From NCBI RefSeq assembly GCF_011762155.1, contig NZ_JAASQL010000004.1, forward strand, positions 62,001-126,000: a stretch of DNA of 64,000 nucleotides, read 5' to 3'. This DNA comes from Wenyingzhuangia heitensis. Lineage in GTDB: Bacteria > Bacteroidota > Bacteroidia > Flavobacteriales > Flavobacteriaceae. This document shows, piece by piece, positions 9,128-18,444 of this stretch. A model generated the notes under the pieces. That model did not search any database, was not told where the DNA came from, and saw only the letters and a list, made by a program, of their open reading frames with translations. Numbering within the stretch: position 1 is the first letter of the stretch; the number at the start of each line of letters is the position of its first letter. Both the position numbers and the translations under genes were made by a program.

Positions 9128-9802
9128 ATGATAGATCAAAAATTAGTCACTTATCTAGAAGAGTTTGTTACCGATGAACGCAAAGCTTTGTTTAAAAGTG
9201 TTTTGCAAAACAGAACTAGGCACTTTGCTGTGGTGTTAGAAGATTTGTATCAAAAACATAATTGGAGTGCTGTAGTGCGTAGTTGTGATGTTTTTGGTGT
9301 GCAAGATATTTATACTATAGAGAATAAATACAGTGCTTATATTTCTAATGGAGTAGGTAAAGGTGCTCAAAAATGGGTTGATTTTCATCGGTTCAAAACC
9401 AGAGAAAACAACACACAGGACTGTGTAGATGAGTTAAAAGCCAAAGGATATCAAATTATAGTCACGACACCACACGAAGATTCTTCTTTTGTATCTGATT
9501 TTGATATTACTAAAAAATCAGCATTTGTGTTTGGAGTAGAAGGAGCAGGAGCTTCAGATTTAGTAATGAGTCAGGCAGATGGGTACTTAAAAATACCGAT
9601 GTACGGTTTTACAGAAAGTTTAAACGTATCGGTAGCAGCAGCTATAACACTTCAAAACACAACAGATAGATTGCATAAATCGGACATAGAATGGCAATTT
9701 ACAGAACAAGAAAAAGAAGAAACCTATGTTAGTTGGTTAGAAAAATCGATAGGATCTATAAAGTTAATTAAAGAAAGATATTATAAAGATTTAGAAAAAT
9801 AG
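9128..9802 (+). CDS. trmH: TrmH-type RNA 2'-O-methyltransferase (SpoU family)
   Basis: Knotted SPOUT methyltransferase of 224 residues. Motif 1 is NWSAVVRSCDVFG (about 45-57), motif 2 FGVEGAGAS (about 138-146) and motif 3 IPMYGFTESLNVSVA (about 158-172). These give the SAM-binding trefoil knot and the catalytic Arg. The size and N-terminal helix suit tRNA Gm18 methylation, although related rRNA enzymes cannot be excluded. Downstream of the DUF6495 gene by five bases and followed by a terminator. Confidence 0.85.
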   Translation: MIDQKLVTYLEEFVTDERKALFKSVLQNRTRHFAVVLEDLYQKHNWSAVVRSCDVFGVQDIYTIENKYSAYISNGVGKGAQKWVDFHRFKTRENNTQDCVDELKAKGYQIIVTTPHEDSSFVSDFDITKKSAFVFGVEGAGASDLVMSQADGYLKIPMYGFTESLNVSVAAAITLQNTTDRLHKSDIEWQFTEQEKEETYVSWLEKSIGSIKLIKERYYKDLEK

Positions 9803-9864
9803 ACAAAACTATTATTGTAGTAAGATCTATACTAAGTAGCTACATAAAAAATATAAAATTCAAC

Positions 9865-9895
9865 AAAAAAGAGACTCACTGGGAGTCTCTTTTTT
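9865..9895 (+). terminator. Terminator after trmH-like gene
   Basis: AGAGACTC - ACTGG - GAGTCTCT stem with an A-rich 5' side and six T's on the 3' side. Confidence 0.88.
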
Positions 9896-9974
9896 GTTTT
9901 TAAAATTGAAACAAATATTTTATTTAATAATACAAATGGTTCTTAGGTGTAGAAAAGTAATAATGTCTAGTTTT

Positions 9975-10005
9975 TATCTTGTTTGTGAGTTGATATATCT
10001 TGTTT
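9975..10005 (+). promoter_or_regulatory. Direct repeat TATCTTGTTT x2, 21 bases apart
   Basis: The 10-mer occurs exactly at 9975-9984 and 9996-10005, two helical turns apart, in the otherwise gene-free 299 bases before the BNR-repeat gene. The rest of this gap holds only the trmH terminator. The spacing is typical of factors that bind direct repeats; a specific regulator cannot be named. Confidence 0.4.
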
Positions 10006-10101
10006 TTACGATGTATTTTTATTGAGCTTTCTAGAAAATAATAGGGTCAGAATAAAAGAAAGCACGATAGGATAGAAATAAATACAAACACGGATACACA
10101 A

Positions 10102-12893
10102 ATGAAAGTAAAAAAAATAATACTACTAACAATTTTAGTGTTAGTAACAAGTGTTGGAAATGCTCAGACTAGTTTTTTTAACAAATTAAAAACTAGAAGA
10201 GTAGCTTCTAGTAAAGAGGTTTTTTGGGAACAAGTAGGGCCTGGAAATGCAGGATTTGCAAATTTATTAAGATATCATCCCACATTACCAGGAGTTATTA
10301 CTCAGTGTCCAGATATGTGGAATGCCTATCAATCTGAAAACAACGGAAAAAAATGGTATGGAATTACAGATTCCGATGGAGATGCAGAATTTTTCATTTA
10401 AGAGATTTATATTATTCGGTACCTGATGCTAATTTTGGTTTGGCTTTAACTTCTTCTCAGTTATGGAAAACTCAAGATTTGGGAAAATCATGGGAAATTG
10501 TACCTTATTGTCCTTGGTATAAACAAGATGTTGACGGTACAGATAAAGAAGCTTGGAGAAAAAAAGTAGCAACTTTAGCCATAGACCCTACCAATAAAAA
10601 AGTTTGGTATGTTGCGGGTGGTGCACATGTAAGACAACAAGATTGGATGTCTTCTTTAAAAAACATTACTCAAAAAAATCCTCGAGGTGCTAAGGCTATG
10701 AATCAAGGAAAATTGTGGAAAACTAAAAATGGTGGTAAAAGTTGGAGTTTGATAACTACAGGATTGCACCCTAAAGCACAAGTGTGTAGAATTATTGTAA
10801 ACCCTAAAAATAACAAACAAGTTTTTGCAGCTTCAGATTATGGATTGTATAAATCCGAAAATGGAGGAAAAAAATGGGAGCATATTTCTAAAGGAAAATT
10901 AGAGAATGATATTATTATGGATATGGATTTTTATTACAATGCAAAAACTAAAAAGTTTGTATTGTTTTTAATAGATCAAACCCAATATATTGCCAATGGT
11001 AAAACAACAAAAATCTCAGGAGGTATTTTTTATTCTAAAGATGAAGGAAAATCTTGGAAGAATATAACAGCAGATTTAACCTTAGATATCAATCAACTAT
11101 CTGGAGGTGTACCTGCTAATTATTATCAATACATTGCTAAGTGGTTTGGTATTTCTAAAGGAAAAGCAAAACAACTATATCCAGAATTACCAACAAAAGC
11201 TTTGCAACGTTTTAATATGATTAGTGCAGATCCTAGTAGAGAAGGAGCTGTTTATGTTGGTTTTGCAGATCCACAGGTTGGCACTTCTATAATGCCTGGT
11301 CGTTTATGGACTACAGATAATTATGGAAAAAAATGGATCAATACAGCTCGCTTGTATCAAGATGCTTGGGAAAAAGATAAAGCTTATTGGCAATCTAAAG
11401 AAAATCCAACTCATGAAAATATGGAGGTAGGTCACTCGTCCCCTCATATGAGATTTGGAAAAAATTATGCACTTCGTTCTATGAGAGGTTTGTCTGTTGG
11501 AGTAAATGGTGATGTAATGATAATTTCAGATCACAGTACTATGCTAAGTAAAGATCACGGACAAACATGGAAACAAGTAGATGAAGAAAGAACATCTTCT
11601 GGAGCAATTGTAGGAACAGGTAATAGTAATTTACCAGGGTTAACAATTGCACAAGACAAACGTTTTAAAACTACTTTATTAGGTTCTGGAGAACATAGAT
11701 TGTGGATTTCTGCTACGGACAGCCCAAATGATAGAATAGCTTTAAATTTTATAGAATCTGCACAAGCAACTGTAAGTAATTTAGTATTTGATCCTTATGA
11801 CGCAAAAACAGTCTACGCAACATCTAACCGTCAGGAAGATAAACAGTATATGTTTAAGAGTATTGATGGAGGTTTAAATTGGGCAAAACATGGAATTGCA
11901 ACACCTGCAACTAACAAATGGAAAGATGATTTTTATACAAATGGATTGTTAATAGACCCTACTGATGCTAACTTTATGTATTTTGGAATTACTCAAATAG
12001 CAAATCCAAACAAAGCAACACAAGGTGGTTTTTTCTTTTCGGATAACAACGGTAAAACTTTTGAGCAGCGAAATAGTGGTTTGCCTTCTCCAGCAAGAAT
12101 TAATGATGTTCAATTTGATCCAAGAGATCCATCAGGAAAATCTTTATTTATTGCCGCGGAAAAAAACATACACAATTATGTAAAACCATTATCGGACGGA
12201 GGGTTATATCACTCTACAGATAGAGGGTTGCATTGGAAAAAAGTAAAAACTCCTAATGAAGTAAATGGGGTACAATTTGTAAAGTTTGATACTACAAACC
12301 GTATGTATATAACCACAGGATATAGAGGTGGTGGAGCAGGAGTTTGGTATTCTGATAATTTTGGAGAATCTTGGAAGCAAATTTTTGATTTGCCAGAAAC
12401 AGAGTGTATAGATGTTTCTCCTTTTGATCAAGATTTATTAGTAGTAACAGTTAAGTTTTTAGCTAAAAACCCAGGAGTTTATTTAAGTAGTGACAGAGGA
12501 ATTACTTGGACTAAAATAAATACAGGAATTACCATTCCTCATCAAATTGAAGATGTAAAGTTTGATGTTTTTAATCCATCAGAAATATGGTTAGCAACTA
12601 AAGGATGTGGTTTTTACAAAGGGAAAATTAACAACGGAACTAAAATTCAAGTTATTAAAACATTACCTGCTGTTGCAGAAAGTAGAAAAGGAGAAAGTAT
12701 TCAGTTACAAGCAAACATTATAAATTCTAAATTTAAAGGGGAAAAGATTGTATGGAAGTCTGAAAACACAAATATTGCTACTGTTGATGAAACGGGAAAG
12801 GTAACACCTATAGGAAAAGGAACTGTTAAAATATGGGCATCTACTTTAGAGGGTAGATTTACAGATTTTAGTGTGTTTACAGTATTTAAATAA
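10102..12893 (+). pseudogene. Secreted BNR/sialidase-like repeat protein with C-terminal Ig-like domain, frameshifted
   Basis: One gene split in two frames. The 5' part (10102-10401) encodes a Sec signal peptide (MKVKKIILLTILVLVTSVGNAQ) and the first blade. It stops at 10399-10401. The second part continues without interruption in the -1 frame from about 10395 to 12893. Adding one T to the five-T run at 10390-10394 restores DAEFFHLRDLYYS across the junction. Total about 930 residues: many BNR/Asp-box blades (for example SENGGKKWEH, STDRGLHWKK, SSDRGITWTK) forming a sialidase/VPS10-like propeller, then a bacterial Ig-like group 2 domain (about the last 80 residues, TNIATVDETGKVTPIGKGTVKI). Probably exported glycan-active or binding protein. 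Either a sequencing error or a recent pseudogene. Confidence 0.8.
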
Positions 12894-12906
12894 TAAAGAT
12901 TAACTT

Positions 12907-12945
12907 AAAAAAAGAGGTTCATTTTAGAAAATGAACCTCTTTTTT
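12907..12945. terminator. Bidirectional terminator between convergent genes
   Basis: AAAAAAAGAGGTTCATTTT - AGA - its complement, ending in six T's. A- and T-tracts on both sides serve both the BNR-repeat gene and the aldose epimerase gene. Confidence 0.9.
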
Positions 12946-13819
12946 AATGAATAGTATACTTATATTCACAATTAAAAGTAGTTAAACTAGTTAGTTTTAT
13001 AATACCTTCTTTATTTATTAGTTGTTGATTGTGATTGATGTGATCTGAAATTCCGTGCCAAGGCTCAATACAAATAAACGGAGAATTTCTAGTGGCAGAC
13101 CAAATTCCTAAGTAAGGAAAGTTTTTAAATTGAATAGTTATGTATTTTTTTTGAGTAGGTTGATGTACAAAAGAAACCTCTGAAAAAGGATTTTTATTAA
13201 AAACGATAGCATTGTTATCAAAAATAGTTTTTGTTAGTGCTAAAGATCCTGCGTTAGAAAATACATTAAATTTTTCATCGTTTCTATAACCTGTTTTTAT
13301 AGAAGTAGATGTAGGAGTTTCTTTTTTATCAAAAACCAAAACATATTCTTCTCTTGTTTGATTTTGTTCAAAAGGACAAGCAAATGCAGGATGTGCTCCA
13401 ATAGAAAAATACAAATCCTGTTTAGCGGGATTTGTAATTATGTATTTAGTTGTTAATCCTTGTGAGCTAAGTGTATATTTAATTTGTAAAATAAAATCAA
13501 AAGGATAAATAGTAAATGTATCTTTTGTAGCAGTAAGCTGAAAAACAAGAGTGTTTTTAGATTGTTTTACTACAGTAAATGTACTGTTTCTGGCAAAGCC
13601 ATGTTGTTTTATGTTGTATTCTTGTTCCTTAAAAATATAGGAGTCATTTTTAAGGGCTCCAACAATGGGAAATAAAACAGGAGTGTGTCTGTTCCAAAAC
13701 GTAGCATCTCCACTCCAAATATATTCAGTAGTATTTTTAATCAAGCTAATTAGTTCAGCACCTTTTGTTTTAAAGGTAGCTGTAATAAATTGATTTTTTA
13801 ACTGATACATATTACTCAT
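12944..13819 (-). CDS. Aldose 1-epimerase family protein (LacX-like)
   Basis: Galactose-mutarotase-fold protein of 291 residues. Key positions seen: KQHGFARNS (about 68-76), SIGAHPAFACPF (about 139-150, catalytic His) and CIEPWHGISD near residue 256 (catalytic Glu). The LacX subgroup is expected to act on cytoplasmic sugars or sugar phosphates; substrate not predictable. Its ATG overlaps the stop of the DUF4258 gene by eight bases, so it is translationally coupled. Confidence 0.87.
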   Translation of the reverse strand: MSNMYQLKNQFITATFKTKGAELISLIKNTTEYIWSGDATFWNRHTPVLFPIVGALKNDSYIFKEQEYNIKQHGFARNSTFTVVKQSKNTLVFQLTATKDTFTIYPFDFILQIKYTLSSQGLTTKYIITNPAKQDLYFSIGAHPAFACPFEQNQTREEYVLVFDKKETPTSTSIKTGYRNDEKFNVFSNAGSLALTKTIFDNNAIVFNKNPFSEVSFVHQPTQKKYITIQFKNFPYLGIWSATRNSPFICIEPWHGISDHINHNQQLINKEGIIKLTSLTTFNCEYKYTIH

Positions 13820-14249
13820 TTGTAATTACTTTTACCTCTTTTAAAGTTGCAACATATTCACATCTTTCAAAAATAAAAGCAAAATTGTGAGTTACAACCT
13901 TGTTGTTTATCGTTTTACCAATAGTTGTGTCAATCCAATAATCAGGACAAGGTTTTTGGTGTACGTGGCTTTTGTCTCTGTTCCAGTTTCCTTTATGTAG
14001 TACATATTCTATATCCATAGAATCTAAACTATATTGGTTTAAAGTAAGCTGAGCTGTGTTAGATATTTTAAAGGTGTCTCTTAATTTAATTTGTTTTAAA
14101 ACACGTGCATTAAAACCATAATCAAACGTAGTTCCTTTTTGTTGATTTATGTAAGATAAGGCGATTACACCTAAAGCCAATCCTCCTAAGTAATAACCAA
14201 ATCGTCTTAATAATTTGGCATCAATTTTACTTAATAAGTCTTTTATCAT
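13812..14249 (-). CDS. DUF4258-like membrane-anchored protein
   Basis: 145 residues with one N-terminal membrane helix (about 17-33, YYLGGLALGVIALSYI) and a small domain typical of the Flavobacteriia DUF4258 proteins (NARVLKQIKLRDTF, then SMDIEYVLHKGNWNRDKS, and a C-terminal Cys-containing strand FIFERCEYVATL). Function unknown. It sits between alanine dehydrogenase and the aldose epimerase on one transcript. Confidence 0.65.
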   Translation of the reverse strand: MIKDLLSKIDAKLLRRFGYYLGGLALGVIALSYINQQKGTTFDYGFNARVLKQIKLRDTFKISNTAQLTLNQYSLDSMDIEYVLHKGNWNRDKSHVHQKPCPDYWIDTTIGKTINNKVVTHNFAFIFERCEYVATLKEVKVITNE

Positions 14250-14311
14250 TTGTTGTAAATTTATGACCTCAAAAGTAAAGAAGTCAAACGGATTGTATGA
14301 GTGTTTAAGAA

Positions 14312-15517
14312 CTAAATAATTAATAAATTAATATCTGTAAAAGGAATATTAAACCAATCACCTACAGCTTTTTTAGTAACAATACCTTTGTACATATACA
14401 TACCGCTTCTAATAATTCTGTCATATTTAACAGCAGCTTCAAAACCTCCTTCATCACCTACCGTTAAAAGATAAGGGGTAATAATGTTACTAATAGAAAT
14501 AGTAGCTGTTTTAGCGTATCTGGACGGAATGTTGGGAACACAATAGTGCATTACTCCATATTTTACAAATGTAGGATTGCTATGTGTTGTTAAGTCCGAA
14601 GTTTCAAAACATCCTCCTCTATCAATACTTACATCTATAACCACCGCACCTTCTTTCATTACAGATACCATATCTTCAGAAACTATAATTGGAGCTCTTG
14701 TTTTTCCTTTGATGGCAGCAATTACCACATCGGCTCTCATTAGTGCTTTTTCTAATGCTTTATGATGTATGGTTGAGGTGTAAACAGGAATGTTTAAGTC
14801 TTGTTGTAGTTGTCTTAATTTGGTAATAGAGTTGTCAAAAACTTTAACACTAGCTCCCAATGCTTTTGCAGATTTTGCAGCAAATAAACCTACGGTACCT
14901 GCACCTAAAATAACAACTTCACAAGGAGGAACACCGCTAATATTACCTAGCAACCTACCAGAACCACCATTTTCGGCATTCATTAATTCTGATGCAATTA
15001 GAATAGAAGCAGTTCCAGCAATTTCACTTAAAGATTTTACAATAGGATAACTATCGTGTTCGTCTTTAATAAAATCAAAAGCGATGGCTGTAATTCGTTT
15101 ACTTGCCAAAGCTTTAAAATATTCTTTAGATTGTGTTTTTATTTGGAGCGATGAAACTAAAAAACTTTGAGGAATCATATACTCAATTTCTTGTAAAGAA
15201 GGCGGAGATACTTTTAAGATAAGATTGCATTCAAAAACCTCTTTAGTACTATAACAAATTCTAGCTCCAGATTCCGCATATTCTTTATCTGTAAAGTTAG
15301 AGGCTATACCAGCTCCTGTTTCTAATATAATTTGATGGCCCTGTAGTGTCATAGCAGCTACAGCATCTGGCGTTAAGCAAACTCTTTTTTCTTCGTGGCA
15401 CGTTTCTTTGGGGATTCCTATAAATAAATCTCCCTTTTTAGGTGTTATTGCCAATCGTTCTTCTTGAACATGAAATTCAATTTTACCAAATGCAGACATA
15501 CGTTTCCCCATAATCAA
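14312..15517 (-). CDS. ald: Alanine dehydrogenase
   Basis: NAD-dependent interconversion of L-alanine and pyruvate plus ammonia. 401 residues with the AlaDH/PNT N-terminal domain (IGIPKETCHEEKRVCLTPDAV, starting at about residue 34) and the NAD-binding Rossmann fold (VILGAGTVGLFAAKSAKALGA, about 202-222). Start uncertain: ATG at 15517, 15511 or 15499 (MSAFGKIEF) are all plausible. It lies 24 bases downstream of tsaE, an arrangement common in Bacteroidota. Confidence 0.9.
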   Translation of the reverse strand: MIMGKRMSAFGKIEFHVQEERLAITPKKGDLFIGIPKETCHEEKRVCLTPDAVAAMTLQGHQIILETGAGIASNFTDKEYAESGARICYSTKEVFECNLILKVSPPSLQEIEYMIPQSFLVSSLQIKTQSKEYFKALASKRITAIAFDFIKDEHDSYPIVKSLSEIAGTASILIASELMNAENGGSGRLLGNISGVPPCEVVILGAGTVGLFAAKSAKALGASVKVFDNSITKLRQLQQDLNIPVYTSTIHHKALEKALMRADVVIAAIKGKTRAPIIVSEDMVSVMKEGAVVIDVSIDRGGCFETSDLTTHSNPTFVKYGVMHYCVPNIPSRYAKTATISISNIITPYLLTVGDEGGFEAAVKYDRIIRSGMYMYKGIVTKKAVGDWFNIPFTDINLLII

Positions 15518-15541
15518 TCTGTGTAAGCAAGTGAGTGTTGG

Positions 15542-15946
15542 TTACTTAAGACAGAGAGTTCTGGTGTTGTCAGAGTTTGTCTTAATGGTAATCACCTGTG
15601 CATCTAAAGGTAGTAAATTTTCTACATTCTCAGGCCATTCTATAAAAGCCCATTGGTTATTATATAGGTATTCTTCAATTCCCATATCGTATGCTTCGTT
15701 TTCATCTTCTATGCGATAAAAATCAAAGTGATATAAGATTTGATTTTGAGCTGTTTCATATTCATTAACCAAAGCAAAAGTAGGAGATGAGCTAATATTA
15801 CATCCTAATTGGCTAGCAAGTTCTTTGATTAATGTTGTTTTACCAGTTCCCATAGTTGCATAAAATAAAATAGTTTTACTTTTTGTATGCTCTATAATTT
15901 GTTTTGCAACGGCAGGTAAATTGTTTAAAGAATAGGTGATTTCCAT
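15542..15946 (-). CDS. tsaE: tRNA N6-threonylcarbamoyladenosine ATPase subunit TsaE
   Basis: ATPase of the TsaB-TsaD-TsaE complex that makes t6A37 in tRNAs reading ANN codons. 134 residues, Walker A ATMGTGKTTLIKELA (about 30-44), then SSPTFALVNEY and the Walker-B-like HFDFYRIED (about 73-81). Follows a small lipoprotein gene by about 20 bases and leads into ald. Confidence 0.93.
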   Translation of the reverse strand: MEITYSLNNLPAVAKQIIEHTKSKTILFYATMGTGKTTLIKELASQLGCNISSSPTFALVNEYETAQNQILYHFDFYRIEDENEAYDMGIEEYLYNNQWAFIEWPENVENLLPLDAQVITIKTNSDNTRTLCLK

Positions 15947-15967
15947 TGTGTAGATCTTAACTAAGGA

Positions 15968-16375
15968 TTATTTTTTTTCAAATGTATAATCCATGTGATA
16001 TATGCTAGATTTTTGATCTATTAATTGATAGCCATTTTTATCCATAAAGTTTTTAAAATCAGTATTACTTTTAAACTTTAAATTGTTTCCTTTTTCATCA
16101 ACAAGATAAAAAAATGCAACATCAAAATTTTTGTTGGTTTCTGTTTTAGGAATTTCTTTACGAGCTATAAATTCAAAACCCTTGTTTTCAGGATGTAAAC
16201 CAATCTTAAAAGAAGCATCTTTTAAAGTGTCTAGTTTTTTTTCAAATTTATTGTCTTTAAGACTTATAAAAGTGATGGTTTTGGTTAAAATTGCCGATGT
16301 TTTATTGTTCTTTTTTGATGAACATGATAATAACGATGCTAAAACAATTGATAAAAGAATTTTTTTCATAATCAA
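15968..16375 (-). CDS. Small predicted lipoprotein, function unknown
   Basis: 135 residues with a lipoprotein signal ending in LASLLSC (Cys about 18). The start may be the first ATG or the third codon (MKKILLS). The mature part is polar and contains an NLKFKSNTDFKNFMDKNGYQLI segment. No family recognised. First gene of the tsaE-ald transcript, downstream of tRNA-Leu on the same strand. Confidence 0.65.
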   Translation of the reverse strand: MIMKKILLSIVLASLLSCSSKKNNKTSAILTKTITFISLKDNKFEKKLDTLKDASFKIGLHPENKGFEFIARKEIPKTETNKNFDVAFFYLVDEKGNNLKFKSNTDFKNFMDKNGYQLIDQKSSIYHMDYTFEKK

Positions 16376-16409
16376 CTTTTTTAATATTTGAATAGATAAT
16401 TATACTTAG

Positions 16410-16492
16410 TACACCTAACTGGATTCGAACCAGCACGTCCTTAGGACACTACCCCCTCAAGGTAGCACGTCTACCAATTCCGCCATAGGTGC
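16410..16492 (-). tRNA. tRNA-Leu (GAG)
   Basis: Class II tRNA of 83 bases without encoded CCA. Anticodon stem CTACC/GGTAG encloses loop TTGAGGG, giving anticodon GAG. There is a long variable arm (TGTCCTAAGGACG) and a T-arm CTGG-TTCGAAT-CCAG. The acceptor is GCACCTA/TAGGTGT with a terminal G-U pair and discriminator A. Reads CUU/CUC. Confidence 0.95.
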
Positions 16493-16557
16493 AATAATAC
16501 AAGGGATGCAAATATCTTTAATTTAATTGAATTTTGCATAAATTTTTTAAAAAGCAA

Positions 16558-16590
16558 AGGAGGGAATTAAATTGATTAATTCCCTCCTTA
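16558..16590 (-). terminator. Hairpin after the aldehyde dehydrogenase gene
   Basis: AAGGAGGGAATTAA - 5-base loop - complement, 14-bp stem, about 20 bases beyond the gene's stop on the minus strand. T-tract on the exit side is interrupted (TTTGCTTTTT), so a somewhat weak terminator. Confidence 0.65.
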
Positions 16591-16611
16591 AAAAAAAGTA
16601 TGTAGTTACTA

Positions 16612-18069
16612 TTAAAACAATGCTGTTGATACACGTTTTTTAACCAGATAATCATCTAAAGCTAAATGAGAACAATCATGACCAATTCCACTGTTTTTAA
16701 TTCCTCCATGAGGTAAATAAATAGAATATTTTACACCGTTAATTTGAATTTCTCCAAATTCTAATTCGTCAGTAAAACGTTCAATTCTTTTATGATTGTT
16801 TGTAAATATATAAGAAGCCAATCCAAAGTCGGTATCGTTGGCTAATGCTAAAACTTCATCATCAGAATCAAAACTCATAATTCCTGCAACAGGACCAAAA
16901 GTTTCTTTTCTAAATAAATCCATTTCAGGAGTAATTCCAGATACTACAGTTGGTTCTATCCAGTTTCCTTTTTCAGGTAATCCTTCAGGAATTTTACCTC
17001 CATATTCTAAGGTAGCTCCTTTGCTAACAGCATCCTTCACCAAATCAAACATTCTATCTCTGTCTGCACGAGCAACTACAGGTCCCATAAATACATCGGG
17101 ATTTTCTTTGGTTCCAAAACCTAAAGTCAATTCAGAAGCTTTTTTAATGTAAGCTTTTAAAAATTTATCATAAATATTTTTGTGAACCATTATTCTGTTA
17201 GCAGCCACACATATTTGACCAGAATTGCTGTATTTTAATCCGATAGCTAGATTTAAAGCTTTTTCAAAATCGGCATCTTCAAAAACAATAAAAGGAGCAT
17301 TTCCACCTAATTCCATTCCTAGTTTTTTAATAGAGGTAGTACTATCTGCAATTACTTTTTGACCCGTAGCAGTAGAACCAATCATGGTTAATACGGCAGG
17401 AATAGTACTAGTTGTTAAAGTTGTAGCAACCTCTTTACTAGGTCCTGATAAAATATTAATGACTCCTGCAGGAAAATTTATTTCGTGTAAAATTTCTCCT
17501 ATCATATAAGTAGATAGTGGAGACAATGCAGATGGTTTTATAATGATTGAGCATCCGGCAGCTAGTGCAGGTCCTAGTTTAAAACCAACATTTAATAAAG
17601 GGAAATTCCATGCCAAATAAGCCACAGCTACTCCAGCAGGCTTAGATACCATTTTATGAGTATGTGTGTTTTCGTAATCTGGAATTTGTTCTTCTCTTAG
17701 GTTTTTCATGGCATTAGGATACCAATCTAAAGCATTCACTAGAGCCTCAATATCTTCGGCAGCACCTCCATAGGTTTTACCCATTTCGTGAACCATAGCT
17801 GTTTTTAACTCGTGTTCTTTAGCCAGTATAGCGGTACGTAACTTTTGCATCCACTCTGTTCTTTCTGCTAAAGTTAGTTTAGACCAATATTTAAACCCTT
17901 TTTGTGCGGTAATTAAGGCTTTTTCAGCATCTTGTTTACCTGCTTGTGCAACTTCTGCAATTGTTTCTCCTGTTGCAGGACAAATTACTGCTGCCCTTTT
18001 TTTATTTTCTGAATCGACTAAAGTACCGTCGATATATAATTTTTTATATCCAAAATTTTGAGTCACCAT
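16612..18069 (-). CDS. NAD(P)-dependent aldehyde dehydrogenase (succinate-semialdehyde dehydrogenase-like)
   Basis: Aldehyde dehydrogenase of 485 residues. The catalytic set is complete: Asn in AWNFPL (about 154), Glu in ELGGNAPF (about 252) and Cys in SGQICVAANR (about 286). NAD-site region IKPSALSPLS is also present. The closest family by sequence feel is SSADH; the C-terminal INGVKYSIYLPHGGIKNSG is a slightly unusual version of the substrate loop, so the physiological aldehyde is uncertain. Single-gene unit with its own -7 box at 18087-18094 and a hairpin downstream. Confidence 0.85.
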   Translation of the reverse strand: MVTQNFGYKKLYIDGTLVDSENKKRAAVICPATGETIAEVAQAGKQDAEKALITAQKGFKYWSKLTLAERTEWMQKLRTAILAKEHELKTAMVHEMGKTYGGAAEDIEALVNALDWYPNAMKNLREEQIPDYENTHTHKMVSKPAGVAVAYLAWNFPLLNVGFKLGPALAAGCSIIIKPSALSPLSTYMIGEILHEINFPAGVINILSGPSKEVATTLTTSTIPAVLTMIGSTATGQKVIADSTTSIKKLGMELGGNAPFIVFEDADFEKALNLAIGLKYSNSGQICVAANRIMVHKNIYDKFLKAYIKKASELTLGFGTKENPDVFMGPVVARADRDRMFDLVKDAVSKGATLEYGGKIPEGLPEKGNWIEPTVVSGITPEMDLFRKETFGPVAGIMSFDSDDEVLALANDTDFGLASYIFTNNHKRIERFTDELEFGEIQINGVKYSIYLPHGGIKNSGIGHDCSHLALDDYLVKKRVSTALF

Positions 18070-18086
18070 ATTTTATTCATTTTAAA

Positions 18087-18094
18087 CAAAGATA
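18087..18094 (-). promoter_or_regulatory. -7 element TATCTTTG for the aldehyde dehydrogenase gene
   Basis: TATCTTTG (minus strand) fits TAnnTTTG and sits 17 bases before the ATG. Confidence 0.6.
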
Positions 18095-18234
18095 GGTTTT
18101 GAAAGTGCTTTTTTTTGGTACTAAATAGTCAATTTATGGCTGTATTTTTACCATTTTTAATAAAAACTAAGATTTATAAGTGTTGATCTGTTAATTTTAA
18201 GGGTAAAAAATAAGACGGATGCTTTTTAACAAAA

Positions 18235-18267
18235 AAAAATAGCTCCCTTAAAAAAGGGAGCTATTTT
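18235..18267 (-). terminator. Terminator of tRNA-Lys
   Basis: AAAATAGCTCCCTT - AAAA - AAGGGAGCTATTTT hairpin with flanking A/T tracts immediately beyond the tRNA 3' end on the minus strand. The 135 bases between this hairpin and the aldehyde dehydrogenase promoter contain nothing I can recognise. Confidence 0.85.
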
Positions 18268-18269
18268 TG

Positions 18270-18342
18270 TGACCGGGCTGGGGCTCGAACCCAGGACCCT
18301 CTCCTTAAAAGGGAGATGCTCTACCAACTGAGCTACCAGGTC
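18270..18342 (-). tRNA. tRNA-Lys (TTT)
   Basis: 73-base cloverleaf: D-arm GCTC/GAGC, anticodon stem TCTCC/GGAGA with loop CTTTTAA (anticodon TTT), T-arm CTGGG-TTCGAGC-CCCAG, discriminator A, no encoded CCA. The acceptor stem GACCTGG/CCCGGTC carries a T5-C68 mismatch; all other arms pair perfectly. Confidence 0.95.
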
Positions 18343-18352
18343 AATGAGGGGG

Positions 18353-18360
18353 CAAATATA
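18353..18360 (-). promoter_or_regulatory. -7 element TATATTTG of tRNA-Lys
   Basis: TATATTTG on the minus strand, 10 bases before the mature 5' end of the tRNA. Confidence 0.65.
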
Positions 18361-18444
18361 AAGCTTTTTTTAAATCGTGAAAACTTTTTTTAGGTTGTTT
18401 TTTTCTTTGATATTTGCGAAGTCTAATTTGCAATGTATAAAAAC

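Noticed and set aside
10353-10395. A separate gene starting MVWNYRFRWRCR at 10353
   Set aside because: These residues are an out-of-frame reading of the BNR-repeat gene; the real protein enters this frame only at the frameshift near 10390.
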